Shown piece after piece: positions 7,319 through 14,912 of a DNA stretch of 48,531 nucleotides. The notes below the pieces were generated by a model. The model did no database searches and was not told where the DNA came from. It was given only the letters and a program-made list of their open reading frames with translations. This stretch comes from Acidobacteriota bacterium (GTDB taxonomy: Bacteria > Actinomycetota > Acidimicrobiia > Spongiisociales > UBA5794). The position numbers and the translations under genes are program-made. The DNA lies in NCBI GenBank assembly GCA_022562055.1, contig JADFQA010000024.1, positions 1 to 48,531 of the forward strand. The letters run 5' to 3'. Position 1 is the first letter of the stretch, and the number at the start of each line of letters is the position of its first letter.

Positions 7319-8164
7319 ATGCTCCGCGTTTCACTGCTTCTTGCGTCAGCCTTGGTTTTTGCGGCGTGTGGAGGTTCAACCTCGTCGGCGCAAGAAACCA
7401 CCTTTCCGGCTGAGTCTTTGGCTTTCAGAGCCATCACCGACGTGGGACTTGGAACCGAGCGGCTGCTATTCGGTGTCATAGGTCCCGAAGGTGAGCGTCT
7501 GGGATCTCCGGACCAGACTGTCGTCATTACGGTTTCACCGGTGGATGAGCCCGAAAATGTGCAGACGGCGGACGCTGTCTTCGTATGGATTCTGGAAGAC
7601 GTCCTCGGGCTCTATCGGGTCACATTTGAGTTCGATACGCCCGGTGTTTGGCGCGCCTTGTTACAGCCGTCGTCTGGGGATGCAATGGAGGCGTTCTTCG
7701 ATATTTTGGAAAACCCGTCCGCGCCGTCGCTCGGCGAGTTTGCACCGGTGGTCGCCTCCCCTACGATTGACAATCGTCCGCTTGAGGAGTTGACGACCGA
7801 CCCTGACCCGCGGCCGGATCTCTACGAGCTTTCCCTCGACACGGCTCTCACGAACGGCAAGCCGACCGTGGTCATCTTTTCGACCCCCGCGTATTGCACG
7901 TCTTCAGCTTGCGGTCCGATTCTCGACAACGTAAAGCTCGTAGTCGATGACTTTCCCGAGGTCGATTTTGTCCACGTCGAGGTGTATGAGGGATTCACTC
8001 GACCGGGATTTCAGCCGGGTCCAGAGTTTCTGTCGCCTACAGTCGCGGCGTGGACGCTTCCGTCTGAGCCTTGGGTTTTTGTTATCGATGAGGCTGGCGT
8101 CGTCATTCGCCGTTACCAAGGTTTACTTGATCCCGAGGAACTCAGAGAAGCTTTGACGCGATGA
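7319..8164 (+). CDS. lipoprotein with C-terminal thioredoxin-like domain
   Basis: A 281-residue lipoprotein with a clear signal and lipobox (LLLASALVFAAC, Cys17). Residues 30-150 look like an immunoglobulin-type beta domain (DQTVVITVSPVDEPEN, GVWRALLQPSSGD). The last 110 residues are a thioredoxin-like fold (KPTVVIFSTPAYCTSSACGP) with two Cys spaced C-x4-C, then PSEPWVFVIDEAG, equivalent to the cis-Pro region. The site differs from classic CxxC oxidoreductases and is compatible with a copper-handling or reductase role outside the membrane. It lies directly before ctaC, so a part in CuA-centre assembly is plausible but unproven. Confidence 0.8.
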   Translation: MLRVSLLLASALVFAACGGSTSSAQETTFPAESLAFRAITDVGLGTERLLFGVIGPEGERLGSPDQTVVITVSPVDEPENVQTADAVFVWILEDVLGLYRVTFEFDTPGVWRALLQPSSGDAMEAFFDILENPSAPSLGEFAPVVASPTIDNRPLEELTTDPDPRPDLYELSLDTALTNGKPTVVIFSTPAYCTSSACGPILDNVKLVVDDFPEVDFVHVEVYEGFTRPGFQPGPEFLSPTVAAWTLPSEPWVFVIDEAGVVIRRYQGLLDPEELREALTR

Positions 8165-8208
8165 TTTCTCCCCGGCGTGTTGCCTAGGTAACCTTGCTAC
8201 GTTCAAGC

Positions 8209-9357
8209 ATGAGATTCGCACCAACATCGGAGTCCGTCGGACGCGTGGATAGTCGAGCACACCCTCAGCCGCGGAGCGCTGGTCGACGAAGGTTGGCGCT
8301 GTTCTTCGTCGTGTCGTTTGCGGTCCTTCTGGGGGCTTGTACCGGAGCAGGCCCACAGAGCACGCTTGAACCAGCCGGCAAAATGGCTGAAGATATCGAC
8401 AAGATATGGGACCTTGTTCTGATTCTCGCCACCATCGTCTTCGTGCTCGTCGAGGGCGCCCTTGTTGTCACTATTTGGAAGTGGCGGCACAAAAAGGACA
8501 GTGTGTACCGCCCGAAGCAGATTCACGGCAACACTACGGTTGAGATCATCTGGACGGTGATCCCTGCCCTCATCCTGGCCGCCGTTGCGATCCCGAACGT
8601 CAAGGGCATAATCGATCTGCGGACGATTCCAACCGGTGACGATGTCCTTCAGGTTGAGGTGATTGGCCATCAATGGTGGTGGGAGTTTAGGTATCCCGAC
8701 CTGGTAGACGACCAGGGCAATGTGCTCATCACGGCAAGCGAGCTGTACATACCCGAGCAAACTACGGTGAACCTGACAATGACATCTGTCGATGTGATTC
8801 ACTCCTTCTGGGTCCCCAAGCTCAACGGAAAACGTGACGTTGTGCCAAACCGGATTACCAACCTGACCTTGATTGCAGATGTCGCCCAGGAGGAACCGCT
8901 CTTTGGTCAATGCGCCGAGTTCTGCGGGTTGTCGCACGCTGACATGCGTCTCAAGGTGTATGTGAAGACCGTCGCCGACTTTGATATTTGGGTTGCTGGT
9001 CAGCTTGAGCCTGCAGAGATCCCGACCGAGGCTAGCGCAAGCGTTGGGTACGACACGTTCGTCTCGACGTGTACTGCTTGCCACTCTGCAAAGGTGCGCA
9101 CGGCGAACGGTGTTGAGGTTCTTGGCAAGCCCTACGCACCAAACTTAACCCACTTCGCAAGTCGCAACACTTTCGCCGGGTCAACACTTGAGAACACGAC
9201 CGAGTTGTTGACACAGTGGATCCACGACCCGTCGAGTCTCAAGCCAATGAACCCCGATGCAAACATCATCCCAGACCGCATTTTGGGTATGCCGAGCTAC
9301 GGGCTGGATGACGAGACCGTTGACGGTCTCGTGCAAATGCTGGAAGGATGGAAGTAG
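8209..9357 (+). CDS. ctaC: cytochrome c oxidase subunit II with fused cytochrome c (caa3 type)
   Basis: A 382-residue subunit. The signal region ends in a lipobox (FAVLLGAC), so the N-terminus is probably lipid-anchored. Two membrane helices follow (LVLILATIVFVLVEGALVV; EIIWTVIPALILAAVAIP). The CuA cupredoxin domain has GHQWWWEFRYP, the His ligand in VDVIHSFWVP, and CAEFCGLSHADM with two Cys, His and Met. A C-terminal cytochrome c domain has the haem motif CTACH and a likely distal Met in GMPSYG. It accepts electrons from a reduced cytochrome or the bc complex and passes them to subunit I. ATG 8209 is preferred over TTG 8194; neither has a strong ribosome binding site. It overlaps ctaD. Confidence 0.96.
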   Translation: MRFAPTSESVGRVDSRAHPQPRSAGRRRLALFFVVSFAVLLGACTGAGPQSTLEPAGKMAEDIDKIWDLVLILATIVFVLVEGALVVTIWKWRHKKDSVYRPKQIHGNTTVEIIWTVIPALILAAVAIPNVKGIIDLRTIPTGDDVLQVEVIGHQWWWEFRYPDLVDDQGNVLITASELYIPEQTTVNLTMTSVDVIHSFWVPKLNGKRDVVPNRITNLTLIADVAQEEPLFGQCAEFCGLSHADMRLKVYVKTVADFDIWVAGQLEPAEIPTEASASVGYDTFVSTCTACHSAKVRTANGVEVLGKPYAPNLTHFASRNTFAGSTLENTTELLTQWIHDPSSLKPMNPDANIIPDRILGMPSYGLDDETVDGLVQMLEGWK

Positions 9358-11252
9358 TGACAGCGGGAACCCTTGCTCCGCCGATGGACATGCCCGAACC
9401 GACCGGCGGCCCGGCGATGACACGAACCGGTCCCAAGGGCATCTGGTCCTGGGTAACGACAGTCGATCACAAACGTATCGGCATTATGTACGCCATCGCG
9501 GCGCTGTTGTTTTTCTTGACCGGTGGCCTCGAAGCGCTTCTCATTCGCATTCAGTTGGGCCGTCCCGACGGTACTGTGTTGAGCGCTGACGCATACAACC
9601 AACTGTTCACCATGCACGGACTCACGATGGTGTTTCTGGTGATCATGCCGATCGCAGCGGCCTTTACCAACTACTTCTTGCCGATCATGATCGGAGCTCG
9701 CGACGTTGCGTTTCCGCGCCTAAACGCGTTCAGCTTCTGGCTGTTCACGTTCGCCGGCGTCTTTATGGCTTCGTCCTTCCTATTGGGTGGAGCGCCTGAC
9801 GGCGGGTGGACTGGGTATGCCCCGCTGTCCATTCAGGTGAAGGAGTACATCCGGATGGACTTCTTTTCCATCGGTGCGCAGCTACTCGGCGTCGCATCCT
9901 TGGCTGCCGCCGTGAACTTCATAACCACTGTGTTCACGATGCGTGCGCCTGGTATGTCGATGCTTCGTATGCCGGTGTTTGTGTGGATGGCGCTTGTTGT
10001 CCAGTTCCTGTTGCTATTCTCGCTGCCGTTGATCGCCATTGGATTGTTCCAGCTTTACTTTGACCGCAACCTCGGCACGGTATTCTATGCTGCAGCAGCA
10101 GGTGCGGACCCGCTGTTGTGGCAACACCTGTTCTGGTTGTTCGGGCATCCTGAGGTGTATGTGCTGGTTCTGCCGGCGATGGGCATCGTGTCCGAGATAT
10201 TGCCGGTGTTTTCGCGCAAGCCGTTGTTTGGGTACTCCTTCGTTGTTTTCGCCGGGGTTGCGATCGGTTTTCTCGGTTTTGGAGTGTGGTCGCACCACAT
10301 GTTCACTGCCGGACTCGGACCCTTGGCGGAAGTTGGTTTTGGCCTCTCGACGATGGTGATTGCGATCCCGACGGGTATCAAGGTCTTCAACTGGATCGGT
10401 ACGTTGTGGGGTGGTGATCTGCGGTTTACGACCCCGATGCTGTACTCCATCGCGTTCATAGCAATGTTTGTCGTGGGCGGTCTTTCGGGTGTCACCCACG
10501 CCATCGTGCCGACTGACACCCAGCAACATGACAGCTACTACGTTGTAGCGCACTTGCACTATGTGCTTGTTGGCGGCGCGGTCATGGGATACATTGCCGG
10601 TGTGCACTACTGGTTCGGCAAGTGGACCGGCAGGATGATCAGCCAGAAGATCGGAAAGATCGAGTTCTGGATCTTTGTAGTTGGTATAAACATGACGTAC
10701 GGTCCGATGCACGCACTCGGACTCAACGGGATGCCGCGGCGCACATACCGGTACGGGCCAGGTCTCGGATTCGATTTCTGGAACCTCTTTGCAACCGTCG
10801 GAGCTTTTATCCTCTCTGTGGGTGTGTTGCTGTTCGTGTACAACATGGTGTGGTCGTACTTCAAGGGCGAGGTCGCAGGAAATGACCCATGGGACGCTCG
10901 TACGTTGGAGTGGTCAACTCCGTCGCCGACTCCGGTGTACAACTTCGACGTAGAACCCGATGTGCATGGGCTCGACGAGTGGTGGCATCAAAAGTACCAA
11001 GAGGACGAAGATGGTCGGCCCGTGCTCCGACAGGATCAACCGGTCCCTTCGGTCGCACTTGATGACTACTCGCACATCCACATGCCTTCTGAATCGTTCT
11101 ATCCCTTTCTCACTGCGTTTGGTCTCGTTGTTCTCGGGTACGGGCTGCTGTACGCTCCCGTCGGGTTCTGGTTTTCGGGTCTTGGTGTACTTACCGCGCT
11201 ATGGGGTTTCTTCGGATGGAGTTTGGAACCCGTCACGAAAGGAGAGCACTAA
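9348..11252 (+). CDS. ctaD: cytochrome c oxidase subunit I
   Basis: A 634-residue haem-copper oxidase core subunit. Landmarks are the haem a His region (LFTMHGLTMVFLVIMPI), the CuB His plus His-Tyr cross-link site (WLFGHPEVYVLVLPA), the CuB pair (GVWSHHMF) and the haem a/a3 His segment (YYVVAHLHYVLVGGAV). TYGPMHALGLNGMPRR is typical of A-family oxidases. It reduces O2 to water and pumps protons. After the usual twelve helices a roughly 90-residue tail carries one or two more helices (FYPFLTAFGLVVLGYGLLYA; FSGLGVLTALWGFFGW). ATG 9348 overlaps the end of ctaC by 10 bases; a GTG at 9357 sits better behind GGAAGG and may be the true start. Confidence 0.97.
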   Translation: MEVVTAGTLAPPMDMPEPTGGPAMTRTGPKGIWSWVTTVDHKRIGIMYAIAALLFFLTGGLEALLIRIQLGRPDGTVLSADAYNQLFTMHGLTMVFLVIMPIAAAFTNYFLPIMIGARDVAFPRLNAFSFWLFTFAGVFMASSFLLGGAPDGGWTGYAPLSIQVKEYIRMDFFSIGAQLLGVASLAAAVNFITTVFTMRAPGMSMLRMPVFVWMALVVQFLLLFSLPLIAIGLFQLYFDRNLGTVFYAAAAGADPLLWQHLFWLFGHPEVYVLVLPAMGIVSEILPVFSRKPLFGYSFVVFAGVAIGFLGFGVWSHHMFTAGLGPLAEVGFGLSTMVIAIPTGIKVFNWIGTLWGGDLRFTTPMLYSIAFIAMFVVGGLSGVTHAIVPTDTQQHDSYYVVAHLHYVLVGGAVMGYIAGVHYWFGKWTGRMISQKIGKIEFWIFVVGINMTYGPMHALGLNGMPRRTYRYGPGLGFDFWNLFATVGAFILSVGVLLFVYNMVWSYFKGEVAGNDPWDARTLEWSTPSPTPVYNFDVEPDVHGLDEWWHQKYQEDEDGRPVLRQDQPVPSVALDDYSHIHMPSESFYPFLTAFGLVVLGYGLLYAPVGFWFSGLGVLTALWGFFGWSLEPVTKGEH

Positions 11253-11254
11253 CA

Positions 11255-11869
11255 ATGTCGACTGCAACGGTCGAAGAGAGCCGCCCTGGCGCCGAAGGTC
11301 ATCACGAAGGCTCGCACGACGTGGTGCCCGTCCGCCGGACCGCGATGTGGATCTTCCTTGGCTCCGAGAGTATGTTCTTTGGAGCGATGATTGCGACGTT
11401 CTTGCTGTATCGCAACACGACGAATGGCGGCCCTGGATCCGAGATATTCGCCATCCCATTTACCTCGGCGAGTTCGTTCGTTCTTCTGATGAGTTCGCTC
11501 ACAATGGTGCTTGCCCACCACTCGTTTGGGAACAAAGATCTGCGGCAGACCAGGGTGTGGCTCGTAGCGACGGCCCTGCTTGGCGCCACCTTTATTGCTG
11601 GGCAGATATTCGAGTTCACACGGTTTGTTGACGAAGGTCTACGGCTCGGCACGAGTCCGTTCAGCTCGGCGTTCTACATGCTCACCGGTTTCCACGGACT
11701 CCACGTTTTCATCGGGGTGCTGTTGTTATCTGCCATGGTCATCCTGTCGGCGACCGGCAGGCTCAAGGAAGACAGCGGTCTCAACGTCGAGCTTGTCGGT
11801 TTGTACTGGCACTTCGTCGATATCGTGTGGATCGTTATTTTCACCGTCGTGTATCTGCTTCAGGTTTGA
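11255..11869 (+). CDS. ctaE: cytochrome c oxidase subunit III
   Basis: A 204-residue protein with five hydrophobic helices, matching the short five-helix bacterial subunit III. Family segments are RTAMWIFLGSESMFFGAMIA, SSFVLLMSSLTMVLAHHS, FYMLTGFHGLHVFIGVLLL and VELVGLYWHFVDIVWIVIF. The conserved His and Glu residues that bind lipid and stabilise subunit I are present. It supports proton uptake and complex stability. A good GAAAGGAG ribosome binding site lies 11 bases before the ATG, and only two bases separate it from the ctaD stop. Confidence 0.96.
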   Translation: MSTATVEESRPGAEGHHEGSHDVVPVRRTAMWIFLGSESMFFGAMIATFLLYRNTTNGGPGSEIFAIPFTSASSFVLLMSSLTMVLAHHSFGNKDLRQTRVWLVATALLGATFIAGQIFEFTRFVDEGLRLGTSPFSSAFYMLTGFHGLHVFIGVLLLSAMVILSATGRLKEDSGLNVELVGLYWHFVDIVWIVIFTVVYLLQV

Positions 11870-11871
11870 GC

Positions 11872-12180
11872 ATGACCGACGCTGCCTCCGTGACTGACAC
11901 CGCCTCGGACGCATCAATTGGGCCGAAGCAATACTGGCTACTCGCTCTAGTGTTAGGAGTAGTCACCGGTGTAGAGGTCCTCGTGCTGCAGGTCGAGGTA
12001 CTCGAGAACGTAAAATTGCCTCTTCTGCTCGGATTATCGCTGTTCAAGTTCGGTGCGGTCGTCACGATATTTATGCACCTCAAGTTTGGTACTGCTGCAC
12101 AGAAGTTTGTGTTTCTGATGGGTTTGACGGCAGCGACAGTGCTGTTCGGCGTGGTGTTGTTGACTCTTAGGGCATTCTGA
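11872..12180 (+). CDS. ctaF: cytochrome c oxidase subunit IV-like small membrane protein
   Basis: A 102-residue protein with three predicted helices (YWLLALVLGVVTGVEVLVL; LPLLLGLSLFKFGAVVTIF; KFVFLMGLTAATVLFGVVLL) and the motif FMHLKF, typical of prokaryotic COX IV/CtaF proteins. It is a structural accessory subunit of the caa3/aa3 oxidase. The ATG lies two bases after the ctaE stop, so it is cotranscribed and probably coupled. Identification rests on topology, the MHLKF motif and position. Confidence 0.86.
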   Translation: MTDAASVTDTASDASIGPKQYWLLALVLGVVTGVEVLVLQVEVLENVKLPLLLGLSLFKFGAVVTIFMHLKFGTAAQKFVFLMGLTAATVLFGVVLLTLRAF

Positions 12181-12184
12181 AACC

Positions 12185-13075
12185 ATGCCAGCGTACTTTC
12201 TAGCAATGTTCGCCGTCACACCCATCGTTTCAGACGTACCACGCTCGATAGACGAGGTGCTCGCTTTCCACGTTCATCCTGATGTTCTCGTGCTTGTCGC
12301 GGGCATGCTTGCAGTGTTCCACATTGGCGTTCGCAGGTTCGGTCCGGCCATGACTCCGCAAGGCGAGCCGACCGTGACGCGCAGCCAGAGCATACGTTTT
12401 CATGCGGGCGTATTTGCGATTCTGCTGGTGAGCGGTTGGCCGATACATGATATTGGCGCGCGCAGCCTCTTCTTGTTCCACATGATCGAGCATCTCACCC
12501 TTGCGTTCGTCATCCCACCACTGTTGCTCACGGGGTTGCCAAGGTGGCTTCTGAGTGCGATCGTGAGACCAGTGCTCCCGGTGGTGCGCTTCTTTGCTAA
12601 ACCTGTGCTCGCGTTGGTGCTGTTCAACGCGGTCCTCGCCCTGTTGCACGTCCCCGCGGTGCTAAACCTGATGTTGACTAACGATATTGTGCACATCGCA
12701 ATCCATTCCGCGTTGATGGGAACTGCATTGTTCCTGTGGATACCAATCCTGGGGCCGATCCAGGAATTGCCGGGACTTCCGCCGTTCTACAAACTCGGCT
12801 ATCTGTTCCTGCAATCTCTTGTGCCGACCATTCCAGCCAGCTTTCTCACTCTCGGGAGCGCTCCGCTATACCCGATCTACGAGCAGTTCCCACGGATGTG
12901 GGGGATTGGTGTGTTTGAAGACCAGGTGTTTGCAGGACTCATCATGAAGATCGGCGGCGGTTTTCTACTATGGACCTACATCACGTACTACTTCTTCAAG
13001 TGGCATGCTGAGGAGCACGCCATTTCTATCAGAAGTACTCGTCCTGCGACAAGGCCGCGCCAAGGTACCTCGTAG
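12185..13075 (+). CDS. ctaG: cytochrome c oxidase assembly factor, Caa3-type CtaG
   Basis: A 296-residue polytopic membrane protein with about seven to nine helices. Family features are the His-rich start (FHVHPDVLVLVAGMLAV), FHAGVFAILLVSGWPIHDIG, LFLFHMIEHLTLAFVIPPLL and LLTGLPRWLL. In Bacillus, CtaG is needed for formation of active caa3 oxidase and is thought to help copper insertion; the conserved His and Met residues would be ligands. It is the last gene of the oxidase cluster, four bases after the subunit IV gene, and converges on a minus-strand gene ten bases away. Confidence 0.92.
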   Translation: MPAYFLAMFAVTPIVSDVPRSIDEVLAFHVHPDVLVLVAGMLAVFHIGVRRFGPAMTPQGEPTVTRSQSIRFHAGVFAILLVSGWPIHDIGARSLFLFHMIEHLTLAFVIPPLLLTGLPRWLLSAIVRPVLPVVRFFAKPVLALVLFNAVLALLHVPAVLNLMLTNDIVHIAIHSALMGTALFLWIPILGPIQELPGLPPFYKLGYLFLQSLVPTIPASFLTLGSAPLYPIYEQFPRMWGIGVFEDQVFAGLIMKIGGGFLLWTYITYYFFKWHAEEHAISIRSTRPATRPRQGTS

Positions 13076-13085
13076 GAGGGCTTGG

Positions 13086-13811
13086 CTACTTGCCGGATTC
13101 CCACGGCCTCGCAGCGAGTAACGCTGCCGAGCCGAGTACAAGGGCACCGACAACAGCGAATAGCACGACCGCTCCTGTCTCCGTGGACGCCAGCAAGAGT
13201 CTTGAAAAGCCAAACGCGAGACCGGCGATCGTCGTGCCCACAAGGATTGGCCGTCCGATCGCCTGCCCGGTTTCGCGGACAAATCTGGTTCGTGAAAGCG
13301 GGACCGCGGCCCCAGAGAATCCGATGGCGCGTGGGTAGGAGAGGTGGTCGGCGACCATTGCGATCATACCGCCGAGGACTGTCCCGACTATCACGACGAT
13401 AAGTGTCATTTTGAGGATCGGAAGCGTAATGGTCCCGCCGTAGGTGGTGTCGCCGGCGAGCGCGAGGAGTCCGCGAGTGAGGGCAAATCCGAGGACCGCC
13501 CCGAGTAGAGCTCCGATGGCGGCAACATAACGTGCGGGGTAGCGCTCGGACGACGACTCGCCTCTGGTGCCGACTGCGTACCCTGCGGTTGCGATGAGCG
13601 CACCGCCGGCCAAGCCGCTGACGATCGATGCCAGGAAGAACGCTCCCTGGGTGATCGTGATTGTGACTCCACCTTGGGTACCGAGCGGCGCCGAGTCGAT
13701 CGACCCTATGGCAGTAAGGGGGCCAAAGAGTGCCAAGGCGCCGACACCGAACAACGCGCCGGCAACCGCGCCGTAACCCATCGCTCGCATTCCGTTTGAC
13801 TGCACGGTCAC
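13086..13811 (-). CDS. uncharacterised polytopic membrane protein
   Basis: A 241-residue protein with about six hydrophobic segments, among them YGAVAGALFGVGALALFGPL, GAFFLASIVSGLAGGALIA, YVAAIGALLGAVLGFAL and LIVVIVGTVLGGMIAMV. Between helices 4 and 5 there is a soluble loop (HLSYPRAIGFSGAAVPLSRT). I do not recognise the family and see no catalytic or binding motif. The listed start is a GTG; the next GTG at 13805 has GGGAG at better spacing and may be the real start. It is convergent with ctaG, so it need not belong to the oxidase cluster. Confidence 0.7.
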   Translation of the reverse strand: MTVQSNGMRAMGYGAVAGALFGVGALALFGPLTAIGSIDSAPLGTQGGVTITITQGAFFLASIVSGLAGGALIATAGYAVGTRGESSSERYPARYVAAIGALLGAVLGFALTRGLLALAGDTTYGGTITLPILKMTLIVVIVGTVLGGMIAMVADHLSYPRAIGFSGAAVPLSRTRFVRETGQAIGRPILVGTTIAGLAFGFSRLLLASTETGAVVLFAVVGALVLGSAALLAARPWESGK

Positions 13812-13901
13812 TCCCGCTGTGGCGTTCGGGTGTGAGTGTAGCCACCGATGCTTGGCGCATCGATTCTCGGCGTTACCTGGTTCATGGGTGCGGCGGGTGT
13901 G

Positions 13902-14876
13902 TTATGTGGGACACGAATCCGGCGAGTAGATGCCACGCACGATACCTTCGGGGGCCGTCGACGTGAGTGGACCCCACAACAGCAGATCACCGGAGCTCTT
14001 CGAGAAGAGTCTGAACACGGTGCCCCCGGTGCTCTCGTCCACGACCTTTTGGAGATCGAACGAGGTGCCATAGATGCTGTCCAGGTCGGACACGCGATCT
14101 GACAACTGGAGGCCGGAAAGCGTTCTCAAGTCCGATCCTGCAGCGTCGCTGGAACCTTGGAACGTGAGGTCGAGGCGGTAGCCGACAAACTTCGCATCGG
14201 ATCCCTCGCCTTGCGCAACCGCCTTGAAAGAACCCCACTGTAGAACTCGTTCGGTTTCTCCTACGCAGACGCCGAGTCCACCGATAGACGCCGTCGGTCC
14301 CGTATCGCTGTCCGGTGCGCCGAGGCTTGAGATCAGGATTCCAAAAGCATCTACCGCCGGAGTACCAAACTTGATTGGCCCAATTCCGTTGGCCTGTAAC
14401 GTGAGGTCGCCGACAGGGATAGGCGTGCCGACCGCGACAAATGGGGCATCGGCGGCCGGCGTTGTTGTGGTCGTCGCACCGTCGGTCGCGCCGTCTGACA
14501 GCGTCGTCGTGGTACTGCTGTCCGTCGGCTCCTGCGACACGTCTCCGGCAGAAGTCGATGTGGTCGTGTCAGCAACAGCGGTGGAGGAGTTGCCACTGGC
14601 GAGTTTTACCGTCGCGAGGCTTAGTGCCACCAACAGCAATCCCACAACGAGGCCGGTCAGGATTGGAGACCGTGGGGGCACCGCAGCCGGAACATCCGCG
14701 TCTTCAAGGTCAAGCACCGGGTCTGCTCCAGTCAGCCCTGCAAGATCGTCGTAGGGGTCGAAGAGCCCGTCGTACAGGTCGTCGGGACCATCATCAACAA
14801 TGTCGCTCATCGGCGCATCACTTTCGTTGCACGCTGGGTTCTCCGCCATCTCGTGGAAGGCGGCCAATGCTCGCAT
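13902..14876 (-). CDS. membrane-anchored protein with a domain shared with the 16879-18264 gene
   Basis: A 324-residue protein with an acidic cytoplasmic N-terminus (VDDGPDDLYDGLFDPYDDL), one membrane helix near residues 72-92 (ILTGLVVGLLLVALSLATV) and a Thr/Ser-rich linker of about 60 residues. A C-terminal extracellular domain begins PIPVGDLTLQANGIGPIKFG and contains SSLGAPDSD, KFVGYRLDLTF, LRTLSGLQL and LLLWGPL, ending in PDSC. This domain aligns block by block with the C-terminus of the other gene. Two Cys (CVGE; PDSC) could form a disulfide. Function unknown. A start at the internal ATG 14810 (MSDIVDDG) is equally possible; none has a clear ribosome binding site. It follows the BY-kinase/LCP fusion and is probably cotranscribed. 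Confidence 0.78.
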   Translation of the reverse strand: MRALAAFHEMAENPACNESDAPMSDIVDDGPDDLYDGLFDPYDDLAGLTGADPVLDLEDADVPAAVPPRSPILTGLVVGLLLVALSLATVKLASGNSSTAVADTTTSTSAGDVSQEPTDSSTTTTLSDGATDGATTTTTPAADAPFVAVGTPIPVGDLTLQANGIGPIKFGTPAVDAFGILISSLGAPDSDTGPTASIGGLGVCVGETERVLQWGSFKAVAQGEGSDAKFVGYRLDLTFQGSSDAAGSDLRTLSGLQLSDRVSDLDSIYGTSFDLQKVVDESTGGTVFRLFSKSSGDLLLWGPLTSTAPEGIVRGIYSPDSCPT

Positions 14877-14912
14877 TGTACGCGGCCGGTGCCAACAAGC
14901 GTGGGCTTTCGG

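Noticed and set aside
8203-9084. A 293-codon minus-strand frame opposite ctaC
   Set aside because: It is a shadow of ctaC, whose CuA and haem motifs are unmistakable; the antisense product shows no family features.
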